Origin: Nitrospinaceae bacterium UBA7883
GTDB lineage: Bacteria > Nitrospinota_A > UBA7883
Length of the DNA stretch: 64,000 nucleotides
Assembly: GCA_002500605.1 (NCBI GenBank)
Contig: DLRR01000007.1
Span: 62,001 to 126,000 of the forward strand
Reading direction: 5' to 3'
Part shown: positions 27,158 through 36,874 of the stretch, piece by piece
Layout of the letters: every line of letters begins with the position of its first letter
How positions within the stretch are numbered: position 1 is the stretch's first letter
Translations under genes and position numbers: made by a program
The notes under the pieces: model-generated
Told to the model about the DNA's origin: nothing
What the model saw: only the letters and a program-made list of their open reading frames with translations
Database searches by the model: none

Positions 27158-28624
27158 TTATACAAGTTGACTGAAAGTCCTATCTCTCGCGTTTAGCCTT
27201 GTGAGTCCACCTCTTAAATATTTATCTACCTCACGAGCACATTCACGCCCTTCCGAAATAGCCCATACGACCAGCGATTGACCTCGCCTCATATCTCCCG
27301 CCGCAAATACACCATCAACGTTCGTATAATACGCTTCGTTGGTTTTGGCATTTCCCCTACCATCTTTGTCAACTCCGAATGCGTTTAGAGTTATGGGGTC
27401 TGGATTGACAAATCCCATTGCCAAAAGAACTAAGTCTGCATCAAACTCTCCCTCACTGCCTTTAATCTCTTCAAAATCAAACTTGGGAACATTTTTCCAG
27501 TTTAGCTTAACGTATTTTGCTTTTTTTACCTTCCCATTTTCGCCAACAAACTCCTTGGTTAATATGCTCCAATATCTCTCACATCCCTCATTGTGCGAAG
27601 TGGAGACTGATAAAACCCTTGCCCCAGGGTAACTTGGCCATGGAAGATCTTTAGGCCTTTCCAATGGTGGTTGAGGTAGTAACTCAATTTGGATAACTGA
27701 TTTTGCACCATGTCTAATTGACGTACCTACGCAATCTGAGCCAGTATCTCCTCCGCCTATAACAAGCACATGTTTGTCCTTGGCATGCAGTTTACGCGAT
27801 TCGCGGATCACATGACCCGCTACTCGACGATTACTCTGGCTCAAAAAGTCCATTGCAAAATGTACCCCATCCAATTTGCCACCTATCACGTCTAGATTCC
27901 GAGGAATTGTTGATCCCCCCGCCAGTACAATGGCGTCAAAATTGTTTTTCAGATCATCAGCTGCCACGTTCACTCCAACATTAGACTTGGTTCTAAACTC
28001 AATTCCTTCTTCACGCATAATATCAATACGCCTATCAATGATATTTTTGCCAAGCTTAAAATCTGGAATCCCGTAACGAAGGAGTCCACCAATTCTGTCC
28101 TCGCGTTCAAAAACTTTTACATTATGGCCTGCCTTGTTTATCTGATCTGCGGCTGCCAGTCCTGCAGGACCTGAACCAACTATAGCAACTTTTTTCCCCG
28201 AGCGTTGCTTCGGAATTCTTGGTTTAATTACACCGGTATGGTGTGCGTGTTCTACTATTGATACCTCTATATTTTTTATGGCTACTGGTTCCTTGATCAA
28301 TCCAAGAACACATCCAGACTCACATGGAGCAGGACACACTCTACCTGTAAACTCTGGGAAGTTATTGGTGGAAACAAGACTCCTGTATGCTTCCGCCCAC
28401 TGGTCAGCATGGACATTGCTGTTAAAGTCGGGCGGCACATTGAATAGAGGGCAATTTGAATGACAAAAAGGAGTACCGCAATCCATGCACCTGGCAGCTT
28501 GCTGTTTAAGTTCCTCTTGGCTAAGTGGCAACCAAAACTCACTAAACCCTTTTATTCTTTTCTCTACAGTTTCTAAGCCTGGGTTTTTTCTGTCAAACTC
28601 CATAAACCCATCGTGCTTACCCAT
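27158..28624 (-). CDS. gltD: Glutamate synthase, small (NADPH) subunit
   Basis: A 488-residue FAD/NADPH subunit feeding electrons to GltB. An N-terminal Fe-S region has CMDCGTPFCHSNCPLFNVPP and CPAPCESGCVLG. The FAD site is KVAIVGSGPAGLAAADQI and the NADPH site HVLVIGGGDTGSDCVGTSI. A closing GDMRRGQSLVVWAISEGR is standard for the family. It follows gltB by 93 bp on the same strand. It should not be confused with dsrL at 36875-38710, which is a longer relative with an extra ferredoxin domain. Confidence 0.95.
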   Translation of the reverse strand: MGKHDGFMEFDRKNPGLETVEKRIKGFSEFWLPLSQEELKQQAARCMDCGTPFCHSNCPLFNVPPDFNSNVHADQWAEAYRSLVSTNNFPEFTGRVCPAPCESGCVLGLIKEPVAIKNIEVSIVEHAHHTGVIKPRIPKQRSGKKVAIVGSGPAGLAAADQINKAGHNVKVFEREDRIGGLLRYGIPDFKLGKNIIDRRIDIMREEGIEFRTKSNVGVNVAADDLKNNFDAIVLAGGSTIPRNLDVIGGKLDGVHFAMDFLSQSNRRVAGHVIRESRKLHAKDKHVLVIGGGDTGSDCVGTSIRHGAKSVIQIELLPQPPLERPKDLPWPSYPGARVLSVSTSHNEGCERYWSILTKEFVGENGKVKKAKYVKLNWKNVPKFDFEEIKGSEGEFDADLVLLAMGFVNPDPITLNAFGVDKDGRGNAKTNEAYYTNVDGVFAAGDMRRGQSLVVWAISEGRECAREVDKYLRGGLTRLNARDRTFSQLV

Positions 28625-28717
28625 ATTCTAACTCCAAAAAACCTTATTGCTCAGCTTAAAAGGAAATAATTACCCTATACTTTTCCACACAGCAAGTATC
28701 TCTTACGAACCGTTTGT

Positions 28718-31700
28718 TTACATTGTAACTACTTCATTTTTAGTCTCAGCCTTTTCAGCAGCCATTATTGCAATTGCCCTCTTATAGTCCTTAGGCATAA
28801 CTTTTATGAACATTGGGCAATATTTCTCCCAATTCTCTAACACTTCAGCAGCAGTTTTGCTCTTTGTGTAGATAAAATGATCTTTTATCATTCCTTTAAC
28901 TTCAAGTATTTCATCAAAATCGACGAGTTCCTCTAGTTCCACCATTTCAATATTTATCCTTGGTCGCGATTTCCCGTCCTTATCTAAAATATATGCAATT
29001 CCCCCGCTCATTCCCGCCGCAAAATTTAAACCAACGGAGCCTAGGATAATGACTCGTCCACCAGTCATGTATTCACAACCATGGTCGCCTACTGCCTCCA
29101 CAACAACTCTTGCACCTGAGTTCCTCACGCAAAACCTCTCCCCACCGACACCACGCACATATGATTTACCTTTGGTGGCCCCATAGAATGCGACGTTTCC
29201 AACAATCACATTCTCTTCCGCTATATACTTAGCTTTTTTTGGCGGGTATATAATTACCTTTGCGCCAGAAAGGCCTTTGCAAAAATAGTCATTAGCATCG
29301 CCTTCAAGTTCCATTGTTATACCTCCGGCACCAAAAGCACAGAAGCTTTGTCCAGCTGAACCATGCAATTTAATAGCGATAGAATCTTCTGGTAAAGCTG
29401 CTTCTCCGTACTTGCGTGAGATCTCAGCAGAAAGAAGCGTTCCCGTAGTTCTATTAGTGTTCCTTATTGCTTTCTCTATAAATATTTTGTTGCCATTCTC
29501 TATGGCTGGCTTAGCCAATTTTATTAAGTCCTTATCCAAGGCAACATCTAAATCGAAACTCTGGCAATCCTGTTGGTAAGATGCACATCCCAAAGGTGAA
29601 TCAACTCTATAAAGCAGCCTATCCAGGTTAAGGTGCCTTGCTTTCCAATGATCTATATCGCCTCGCATTTTTAATAAGTCTGACCTACCCACCATTTCGT
29701 TGATTGTTCTAATCCCAATTCTAGCCATAAGCTCTCTGATTTCTCTGGCAAGAAAAGTAAAATAATTAACTATGTGTTCAGGGTTGCCAGGAAAGTTTTT
29801 CCGTAACTCAGCATTTTGTGTGGCCACTCCTACAGGACATAAGTTGAGATGGCATTTGCGCATCATCACACACCCAGATACAATTAATACTCCTGTTGCG
29901 ACACCCCACTCTTCTGCACCCAGCAATGTTGCAATAACACAGTCAAGTCCAGTAAGAATTCTACCGTCAGTCTGTACGACTATCCTGCTCCTTAGATTAT
30001 TTTCCATCAGAACTTGATGAGTCTCAGCAAGCCCTAGTTCCCATGGTAGACCGGCATGTTTAATAGAGCTACGAGGGGAAGCGCCAGTTCCTCCATCATG
30101 ACCTGATATTAACACCGCTTCAGAATGTCCTTTACATACACCAGCTGCTATTGTGCCTACACCTACTTCAGAAACCAGTTTTACGTTTATACGAGCCTTA
30201 TCGTTGCTGTTTTTTAGGTCAAAAATTAACTGAGCCAGGTCTTCGATTGAATAAATATCGTGATGTGGAGGAGGCGATATTAGGCCAACACCAGGTGTAG
30301 AGTGCCGAATTCTAGCTATGACTTTATCAACTTTTGGACCAGGAAGTTGCCCACCTTCTCCAGGCTTAGCACCCTGCGCCATTTTAATTTGAAGTTCATC
30401 AGCATTCACAAGGTAATTAGAAGTCACTCCAAATCGGCCCGATGCAACTTGCTTTATTGCTGAACGTTTACTGTCACCATTCGAAGTCACTTTAAACCTT
30501 TCAGGATCTTCGCCCCCTTCCCCAGTGTTACTTCTGCCATGAAGCCTGTTCATTGCTATGGCAATATTTTCATGAGCCTCCTTACTAATTGACCCAAAAG
30601 ACATTGCGCCTGTAAAAAACCGCCTTACAATGTTTTCAATAGGCTCTACTTCATCCATAGAAACTGGAACACTATCCTTGAGGTCTAGTAACCCACGAAT
30701 TGTATACAACTCATTAGCCTGATCATCAATTAACTCAGAGTACTGTTTGAATGTTTGATAGTCATTGTGTCTGGTAGAACGTTGTAATAATTGAATACTG
30801 TCAGGGTTATGTGTATGGCGTTCACCCCTAGCTCTCCAATGATGACTGCCACCTGGTTCCAAGTTGGTAGCTTTAAAATATCTTTCGACCTCATGGTAGG
30901 CATACTTGTGGCGTATCAAGCACTCCTTTTCTACAACATTAATTCCTATACCGCCAAGGCGAGATGCTGTCCCGACAAAGTATTTCTCAATCAGCTCATC
31001 ACTTAACCCCACAGCTTCAAATATCTGTGCACCAATATATGATTGTACAGTTGAAATGCCCATTTTAGACATTATTTTGAGCAAGCCCTTTCCGACCGCA
31101 TTAATGTAATTATAAGTTGCTTTGTCTTTAGTTATTGTAGAGTTCAATTCATTACGAAGTCGCATATCTTCGACTGTTTCAAAAGCAAGATATGGGTTAA
31201 CGGCACTTGCTCCATAACCTAATAGACATGCGAAATGATGTACTGCGTTTGCCTCTCCAGTCTCCACCACAAGACCACATCGAGCCCTAGTTCCTTCACG
31301 AATTAAATGGTGATGTACAGCTGCCGTCGCCAAAAGCGAGGGTATGGGAACGTTAATATTATCGACTTTACGATCTGAAAGAATAATAACATTGTATCCC
31401 TCGGAGATAGCCTGTGTGGAGCAGTCACATATAGTGTCAAGTGCCGCTTGAAGTGATCCTTCAGCTTTCGTAGCTTCAAAAACCGCATCAATTGTTATTG
31501 CCCTCCAATGTGCAAGATTGATTTTTCTTAACTTTTCAAGCTCGTCATTGGTAATAACTGGTTGTGGAATTTCTATCACCCTACAATGATCTTTACCTTC
31601 CGTAAGTAGGTGACCTTGCGAGCCTATAAAGGCTGTCAGAGACATCACAGACTCTTCACGAATTGGATCAATAGGAGGATTTGTCACTTGTGCAAAAAGT

Positions 31701-33274
31701 TGGTAGAAATAGTTGAATAGAGTTTGTGGTTGATCTGATAAAACTGCTACAGGCACATCGTTTCCCATAGATCCAATTGGTTCTTTTCCATCATTAACCA
31801 TTGGTTGCATGATTATGGCCAAATCTTCACGGGTATAACCAAAAACTGCCTGTCGTTGTGTTAGTGTGTTGTGATCCGGTTGATGTGGTGATTTAACAGA
31901 TCCAAGTTCTTCCAAGACTAGCTTGCCTTCAGCAAGCCAACGTGCATATGGCCGTTCTGAAGCTAAGCGCTCTTTCAATTCCCCGTCTGGAATTATCCTA
32001 TGCTCTTCAAGGCTTGCAACAAACATTCTTCCTGGTTGCAGTCGACCTTTAAGGACTACTTTCTCCGGTGGAACATCCAATACACCAGTTTCCGAAGCCA
32101 TTATTAGTATATTATCATCTGTCAACATATACCGAGATGGTCTAAGCCCATTTCGATCAAGAGTTGCACCAATCACTTCTCCATCTGTAAACGCAATAGA
32201 CGCAGGACCATCCCATGGCTCCATCAAAGTGGCGTGAAACTCATAAAAAGAACGTTTTGATTTTGTCATCTCTTTATTCTTTTGCCATTCTTCAGGTATG
32301 AGCATGCTCATTACATGTGGTATTGAACGGCCGGACAGCACAAGTAGTTCTACTGCATTATCTATGATAGCTGAGTCAGATTGGGTATCGTTGATTACTG
32401 GCACCATCATTTTTATTTCTTCAGGTGTGTAAAGGTCAGACTGAAAAAGTGATTCTCGCGCCTTCATCCAATTAACATTACCCCGCAAAGTGTTAATCTC
32501 ACCGTTATGGGCTAAGTATCTAAAGGGCTGAGCGAGCGGCCAACTTGGCATTGTGTTCGTAGAAAATCTACTATGGACAAGGGCCAAAGCAGACTTCAAA
32601 GATGGGTCACTAAGGTCTGGGAAATACTTGGCAACTTGCAGAGACATAAGCATTCCTTTGTATGTCATGGTCTTGTATGAGAGGGACGATACGTAGTACT
32701 TATTATTAATTCCTAGCTGATGTTTGGCCATCATCTGCTTTGCGGCCCATTTCCTGATAACGTATAACTTGCGTTCAAAAGAAGCTGGACTGGGAGCGTT
32801 ATCTCCACGTTCGATAAATACCTGCATCATTTTTGGTTCGACGCTTTTGACCATTGATCCAAGGCTAGAATTGTTTGTTGGCACATCTCGCCAACCAATT
32901 ACCTTTTGTCCCAAATCAGAGACGCAATCTTCAAAGGTCTGTTTTGCTGCTTCTCGTTCGTCATTATCACTTGGGAAAAAAATTATTCCGCTACCGTAGT
33001 CACCAAATGGTGGCAATTTAATTCCAAGGATTTCACATTCCTTGCGTAGAAAAGCATCCGGCATTTGAATAAGCAGTCCTGCCCCATCACCAGAGTTTGG
33101 CTCAGCACCAACAGCACCACGGTGCTCAAGGTTTTCTAAGATCTCTATTCCTTGCTTAACAACGGTATGTGTCTTATTGTTATTGAGGTCAGCTATAAAC
33201 CCAACACCGCAAGCGTCGTGCTCATACCATGGCTCATGCATTCCGCGCTTATTGTGAAAACTGCTAGTGCTCAT
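28718..33274 (-). CDS. gltB: Glutamate synthase, large subunit
   Basis: A 1518-residue full-length GltB that makes two glutamates from glutamine and 2-oxoglutarate. Cys22 (HDACGVGF) would become the N-terminal nucleophile of the class II amidotransferase after propeptide removal. Then come the central domain, the FMN-binding synthase domain with EGGEDPERF, GAKPGEGGQLPG and SGHDGGTGASPRSS, the [3Fe-4S] cysteines in CVMMRKCHLNLCPVGVATQ, and a C-terminal GXGXG beta helix. Its position immediately upstream of gltD makes a standard gltBD operon for ammonium assimilation. A 705-bp non-coding leader precedes it. Confidence 0.97.
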   Translation of the reverse strand: MSTSSFHNKRGMHEPWYEHDACGVGFIADLNNNKTHTVVKQGIEILENLEHRGAVGAEPNSGDGAGLLIQMPDAFLRKECEILGIKLPPFGDYGSGIIFFPSDNDEREAAKQTFEDCVSDLGQKVIGWRDVPTNNSSLGSMVKSVEPKMMQVFIERGDNAPSPASFERKLYVIRKWAAKQMMAKHQLGINNKYYVSSLSYKTMTYKGMLMSLQVAKYFPDLSDPSLKSALALVHSRFSTNTMPSWPLAQPFRYLAHNGEINTLRGNVNWMKARESLFQSDLYTPEEIKMMVPVINDTQSDSAIIDNAVELLVLSGRSIPHVMSMLIPEEWQKNKEMTKSKRSFYEFHATLMEPWDGPASIAFTDGEVIGATLDRNGLRPSRYMLTDDNILIMASETGVLDVPPEKVVLKGRLQPGRMFVASLEEHRIIPDGELKERLASERPYARWLAEGKLVLEELGSVKSPHQPDHNTLTQRQAVFGYTREDLAIIMQPMVNDGKEPIGSMGNDVPVAVLSDQPQTLFNYFYQLFAQVTNPPIDPIREESVMSLTAFIGSQGHLLTEGKDHCRVIEIPQPVITNDELEKLRKINLAHWRAITIDAVFEATKAEGSLQAALDTICDCSTQAISEGYNVIILSDRKVDNINVPIPSLLATAAVHHHLIREGTRARCGLVVETGEANAVHHFACLLGYGASAVNPYLAFETVEDMRLRNELNSTITKDKATYNYINAVGKGLLKIMSKMGISTVQSYIGAQIFEAVGLSDELIEKYFVGTASRLGGIGINVVEKECLIRHKYAYHEVERYFKATNLEPGGSHHWRARGERHTHNPDSIQLLQRSTRHNDYQTFKQYSELIDDQANELYTIRGLLDLKDSVPVSMDEVEPIENIVRRFFTGAMSFGSISKEAHENIAIAMNRLHGRSNTGEGGEDPERFKVTSNGDSKRSAIKQVASGRFGVTSNYLVNADELQIKMAQGAKPGEGGQLPGPKVDKVIARIRHSTPGVGLISPPPHHDIYSIEDLAQLIFDLKNSNDKARINVKLVSEVGVGTIAAGVCKGHSEAVLISGHDGGTGASPRSSIKHAGLPWELGLAETHQVLMENNLRSRIVVQTDGRILTGLDCVIATLLGAEEWGVATGVLIVSGCVMMRKCHLNLCPVGVATQNAELRKNFPGNPEHIVNYFTFLAREIRELMARIGIRTINEMVGRSDLLKMRGDIDHWKARHLNLDRLLYRVDSPLGCASYQQDCQSFDLDVALDKDLIKLAKPAIENGNKIFIEKAIRNTNRTTGTLLSAEISRKYGEAALPEDSIAIKLHGSAGQSFCAFGAGGITMELEGDANDYFCKGLSGAKVIIYPPKKAKYIAEENVIVGNVAFYGATKGKSYVRGVGGERFCVRNSGARVVVEAVGDHGCEYMTGGRVIILGSVGLNFAAGMSGGIAYILDKDGKSRPRINIEMVELEELVDFDEILEVKGMIKDHFIYTKSKTAAEVLENWEKYCPMFIKVMPKDYKRAIAIMAAEKAETKNEVVTM

Positions 33275-33979
33275 AAAATAATCTCTTTACAGTCGATTGA
33301 ACCACTTTGTCGTCTGCTAATTTGTTCGTCCTATTGAATGGAAGCATCTGTACCAACCTCTAACACCGTCATCTATAGCGCATTGGCTATGTTGGCAAAT
33401 GCATTAGCAAGTTGCTGTAATGCTGTTGCCTCGCTTTAACACAGTTGCAAAATCATTTATTCAATGGCAGGTAACGACAGCAGTTTTATAGCTTGATTTT
33501 TCCGCATTAACTTAACGCAACTGCCTTACGCATTCAGCAAAAAAACAGTTTACAGAAAAACACCCGCCAGACATCTCACCTAAAGGTCGTGACAACGCAA
33601 GTCACCTGTTCGAGCAAACCACCTATGAGAGACAAACACCCGATCAGCTTGCGTAACACGAATGCCGCGCAATCAAAAACAAGATAACATAAAACAACAA
33701 AAATTCAAAACTTCACTTGCACAAAATGTGGATTTTAGTTACAGCATTCTTACGAGATTAGTTTTCATTATTCGAATTGTTAAATCTAATAATTTAACAC
33801 CTGCTTATAGCAGTTTGCGTGCAATAAAAGCTTTTTTAATGACTAACATCGCTTGCTGTTTGTTAATAGACACAACTCACAGCGAACTAAATAAATTACC
33901 TCTACTGTTTTACTTTATATTCCATTAACTGTTAACAAAAACTCTTTTGCAACCTACATGTACTACCAGCCACTTGGAT
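33275..33979. other. 705-bp intergenic region upstream of gltB, downstream of dsrK
   Basis: No gene with support. An open frame at 33662-33928 shows no motif, no good start and unusual composition, and is rejected. The segment 33557-33650 contains a 5-bp stem with a 7-nt loop (GTGAC/GTCAC, 33589-33605) and a directly repeated AAACACCCG (about 33559 and 33635), hinting at a structured RNA leader or small RNA. It does not match a riboswitch, 6S, SRP or tmRNA consensus that I can recognise. The gltB promoter and the dsr terminator should be inside. Confidence 0.4.
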
Positions 33980-35479
33980 TTAGACACCAACTTTACCCTT
34001 CAGCACAATTGCATCTGAAACTAATTGATGAAGACTTGCTACAACCTCCATGTCAATGCCGTAGGATGGGAGAACTTTTGTAAATTGGGCTTTGCAGATG
34101 GCACAAATCATGGCCATAGTGTTAACGCCTCTTTCTTTCATCACTTCATGTAGTGCTTCTGCCCTTGGAAGGGCACCCTGCACACGCAGTTCTATCAGTT
34201 CATCGGTTAACAAGCCTCCTCCGCCACCGCAACAGAACGTTAGCTCCCTTATAGTTTCAGAGTCCATTTCCACAAAATTACCACAAACTTTCTTGATAAG
34301 TTTTCTGGGAATTTCAAACTGTCCTCCACTGCTGTCACCCATACGTGATCCACGCGAAACATTACAAGAGTCATGGAAAGTAACCACGCGGTTGTCATTC
34401 GCTGTAAGGTCTACTTTTATCGCATCACGATCGAGCAACTCCAAAGTAAATTCGCAGATATGGGTTGGATTTTTATATTTTTTATCCAAAAAGTCAAACG
34501 GACCTATTAGAGTGTTCCAAAAACTGTAGGCTACTCTCCATGCATGGCCACACTCACCAACGATTACACGTTTTACTTTTAGCTCACGGGCCGCATCTTT
34601 GATCCGAGTGGCAACTTTTTGCATAGTTTCATAGTTACCAATAAACATACCAAAGTTGGCAAACTCAGATGCATATGAGCTGACCGTCCAAGAAATTCCC
34701 GCTTCGTGAAACACCTTGGCATAACCCATGAAGCCCTCTATATGGGGCGTGCTAAAAAAGTCGGCTGAGGGTGCTATCAGCAATACATCTGCGCCCTCTT
34801 GATCTAGGGGGAATTTTACTGGTACGCCTGTTTCTTCTTCCACATCTTCTTCTAAAAATTCAAGAGTGTTTGCTAGTGCCGGCTTTGTAAGGCCAAGATT
34901 ATTACCTACATCCATCACCTTACCAAGGATTTCATTGCAATATTTTTGTCCAATTCCTGCAGTGTCCATTATCTCTCTAGCTGCCATCGATATTTCAGCG
35001 GTGTCAATACCATATGGGCAGTACACAGAACACCGCCGACACTGTGAACACTGGTGGAAGTAGCTGTACCATTCGGTCATCACATCCTCAGTAAGGTCCT
35101 CAGCTCCGGAAAGAACCGGAAATAGACTTCCACCTACCGTAAAGTTTTTTCTATAGACTTTGCGCATCAGTTCTTGTCGTGCAACAGGCATATTATTAGG
35201 GTCTTTGGTGCCTAAAAAATAGTGGCACTTATCGGCGCAAGAGCCACATCGAACACACGAATCTAGATATACCAGAAGGGATTTATATTTGCTAAGCAGG
35301 TCATCCATCTTTTCTATCGATTTTTCCTGCCAGTTTTCTACACGTGTTCCAGGGAAACCTAGATTATTGTTATGTTTTTCAGAAGCTTGGTTTGGTCTGT
35401 AATGAGATGTAGCTCCAGGCTCTATTTTAGGAATTTTTATCTCACCAGTAAGTTCAGGGGTTTCTATTTTATCTACCAA
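33980..35479 (-). CDS. dsrK: DsrK, HdrD-like Fe-S subunit of the DsrMK complex
   Basis: A 499-residue cytoplasmic iron-sulfur protein. Two ferredoxin [4Fe-4S] motifs are present (CVRCGSCADKCH, then CSQCRRCSVYCPYG). Two CCG-type cysteine clusters for the non-cubane active-site cluster follow (DSCNVSRGSRMG and ELTFCCGGGGG). It would exchange electrons between the membrane quinone pool (through DsrM) and the DsrC disulfide or trisulfide. The start is TTG at 35479 with AGGAATAGGAA just upstream; no ATG is nearby. dsrM precedes it by 35 bp. It ends the dsr operon; dsrJOP do not follow. Confidence 0.95.
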   Translation of the reverse strand: MVDKIETPELTGEIKIPKIEPGATSHYRPNQASEKHNNNLGFPGTRVENWQEKSIEKMDDLLSKYKSLLVYLDSCVRCGSCADKCHYFLGTKDPNNMPVARQELMRKVYRKNFTVGGSLFPVLSGAEDLTEDVMTEWYSYFHQCSQCRRCSVYCPYGIDTAEISMAAREIMDTAGIGQKYCNEILGKVMDVGNNLGLTKPALANTLEFLEEDVEEETGVPVKFPLDQEGADVLLIAPSADFFSTPHIEGFMGYAKVFHEAGISWTVSSYASEFANFGMFIGNYETMQKVATRIKDAARELKVKRVIVGECGHAWRVAYSFWNTLIGPFDFLDKKYKNPTHICEFTLELLDRDAIKVDLTANDNRVVTFHDSCNVSRGSRMGDSSGGQFEIPRKLIKKVCGNFVEMDSETIRELTFCCGGGGGLLTDELIELRVQGALPRAEALHEVMKERGVNTMAMICAICKAQFTKVLPSYGIDMEVVASLHQLVSDAIVLKGKVGV

Positions 35480-35514
35480 TTTCCTATTCCTTTATAGCTG
35501 CTTACTCAAAAATA

Positions 35515-36243
35515 TTACCTTTTAGCCCATGGATTAACGTGTCTCACATCTCTACTATTGTCCACTTGATTGCGAGAGGGTGAAAAAAATACCCCACCCA
35601 TATGAATTAGCTTTGAAAATGGAAAATAGGCCATTAGTACTAGAACAAGCGTCAGGTGTAAAATAAACACTGGATCCATCGGTATATTTACTGGCGATAA
35701 AGATATAAGGGAAACCATAAATTCCTTGACCGAGGTAATATCGGCTCTGAATGAAAACTTCATTACTAAGCCAGTTATTGCAATTAGGCCTATCAGAATC
35801 AATACAAAGTAGTCTGCTCCTGTACTTATGTATTTAAGCCGGTCAACTAACACCCTTCTTAGAAACAAATAAATAGCCGTTATTGGCAATAATACACCGG
35901 CCCAAATACCGACTTCGGTGGCAAAAGAAACCAATTCAGGCACTGGAACCAAAAAATACCTTAAATGCCGAAGTAATACTAAGGCCAAAGCAAAATGAAA
36001 AAGGTACCCTCCTATCCAAGTCCATTTATTCCCTCTAAAGAGGGATGTGAATAATAAGAGTTCTCCCAACAACCTTGCCGCTACTCCCCCTCTGGAGGTT
36101 GGGGCTGGAGTAGTTGGAATTTTAAGGGGTGCTGGAGTGGTGGCATACTTAAATATTTTTGCAAGAAATCCTACAATAAAAAGAGTGGTAACTGCATAGC
36201 TTAAAAAAACAAATAAAACTGAAAGCGCACTAAGTCCACCCAT
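35515..36243 (-). CDS. dsrM: DsrM, membrane quinone-interacting subunit
   Basis: A 242-residue NarI-like membrane protein with about six hydrophobic segments (for example ALSVLFVFLSYAVTTLFIVGFL, WAGVLLPITAIYLFL, DYFVLILIGLIAITGLVM, FILHLTLVLVLMAYFPF). Histidines for haem b are in YLFHFALALVLLRHLRYF and ILHLTLVLVLMAYFPFSKLIHMGG. The tail FSPSRNQVDNSRDVRHVNPWAKR is characteristic of DsrM. Its size fits the shorter form I associate with sulfur oxidisers. It passes electrons between quinones and DsrK. Confidence 0.93.
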   Translation of the reverse strand: MGGLSALSVLFVFLSYAVTTLFIVGFLAKIFKYATTPAPLKIPTTPAPTSRGGVAARLLGELLLFTSLFRGNKWTWIGGYLFHFALALVLLRHLRYFLVPVPELVSFATEVGIWAGVLLPITAIYLFLRRVLVDRLKYISTGADYFVLILIGLIAITGLVMKFSFRADITSVKEFMVSLISLSPVNIPMDPVFILHLTLVLVLMAYFPFSKLIHMGGVFFSPSRNQVDNSRDVRHVNPWAKR

Positions 36244-36429
36244 TACTAATTTTTACCCAATAAAATATAGTTAGAAAATTTACTTCTGCTGAGCACATTA
36301 GCACCAACTATCCGATTTTACCTGTTGAAGGGTGATAAAGGGAAAAGTCAACAGAGAAACCCGCAACAAGGGACAACATCCCATAAGTCAATTTCAGATG
36401 TCTTGTCGAACTGCTGATTTTTTCTGATG

Positions 36430-36762
36430 TTATACACAACCTGTTGGTTTTGGCAGTCCGGCAATCTTGCAAGCCTGTTTTGCTGGCCCTCCTGGGTATA
36501 GCTCGTAAAGATATTTTGTATTCCCCTTTTCCTTCCCCAGTTTTTTTCCTATTGCCTTTGTAAGAATCCTTATCATGGGAGCAATCCTGTATTCTTCATA
36601 GTACTCACGTAAAAAATTAACGACCTCCCAGTGAGATTCACTCATATCAACCCCTTCGTCTTCTGCAAGCCACTTTGCCGCATCCTCATTCCATTGATCG
36701 ATGTTGGCTAGGTAGCCATCTTCATCGGTTTCGTAAGTGACTCCATTGACCTCGAATGCCAT
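36430..36762 (-). CDS. dsrC: DsrC sulfur carrier protein
   Basis: A 110-residue protein with the DsrC/TusE fold. The C-terminal arm carries both redox cysteines, C98 and C109 (penultimate), 11 residues apart in ACKIAGLPKPTGCV, which defines genuine DsrC rather than TusE or RspA. It accepts the sulfur atom bound at the DsrAB siroheme as a protein trisulfide and hands electrons to DsrK. A Shine-Dalgarno AGGAGAT precedes ATG 36762. It lies between dsrL (112 bp) and dsrM (186 bp), spacings larger than elsewhere in the operon, so extra promoters are possible. Confidence 0.96.
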   Translation of the reverse strand: MAFEVNGVTYETDEDGYLANIDQWNEDAAKWLAEDEGVDMSESHWEVVNFLREYYEEYRIAPMIRILTKAIGKKLGKEKGNTKYLYELYPGGPAKQACKIAGLPKPTGCV

Positions 36763-36874
36763 GTTCCATCTCCTGTTAAATTATAATGTTCGTGTTTAGT
36801 TGTATACTCGCTCAATAAAAAAGACCTAAGGTACCGATTGCCAAAAGGGTATCAGCACATTGTAACAATTTCTT

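Noticed and set aside
33662..33928. 88-codon open frame upstream of gltB
   Set aside because: No domain, no Shine-Dalgarno and unusual residue mix; probably chance.
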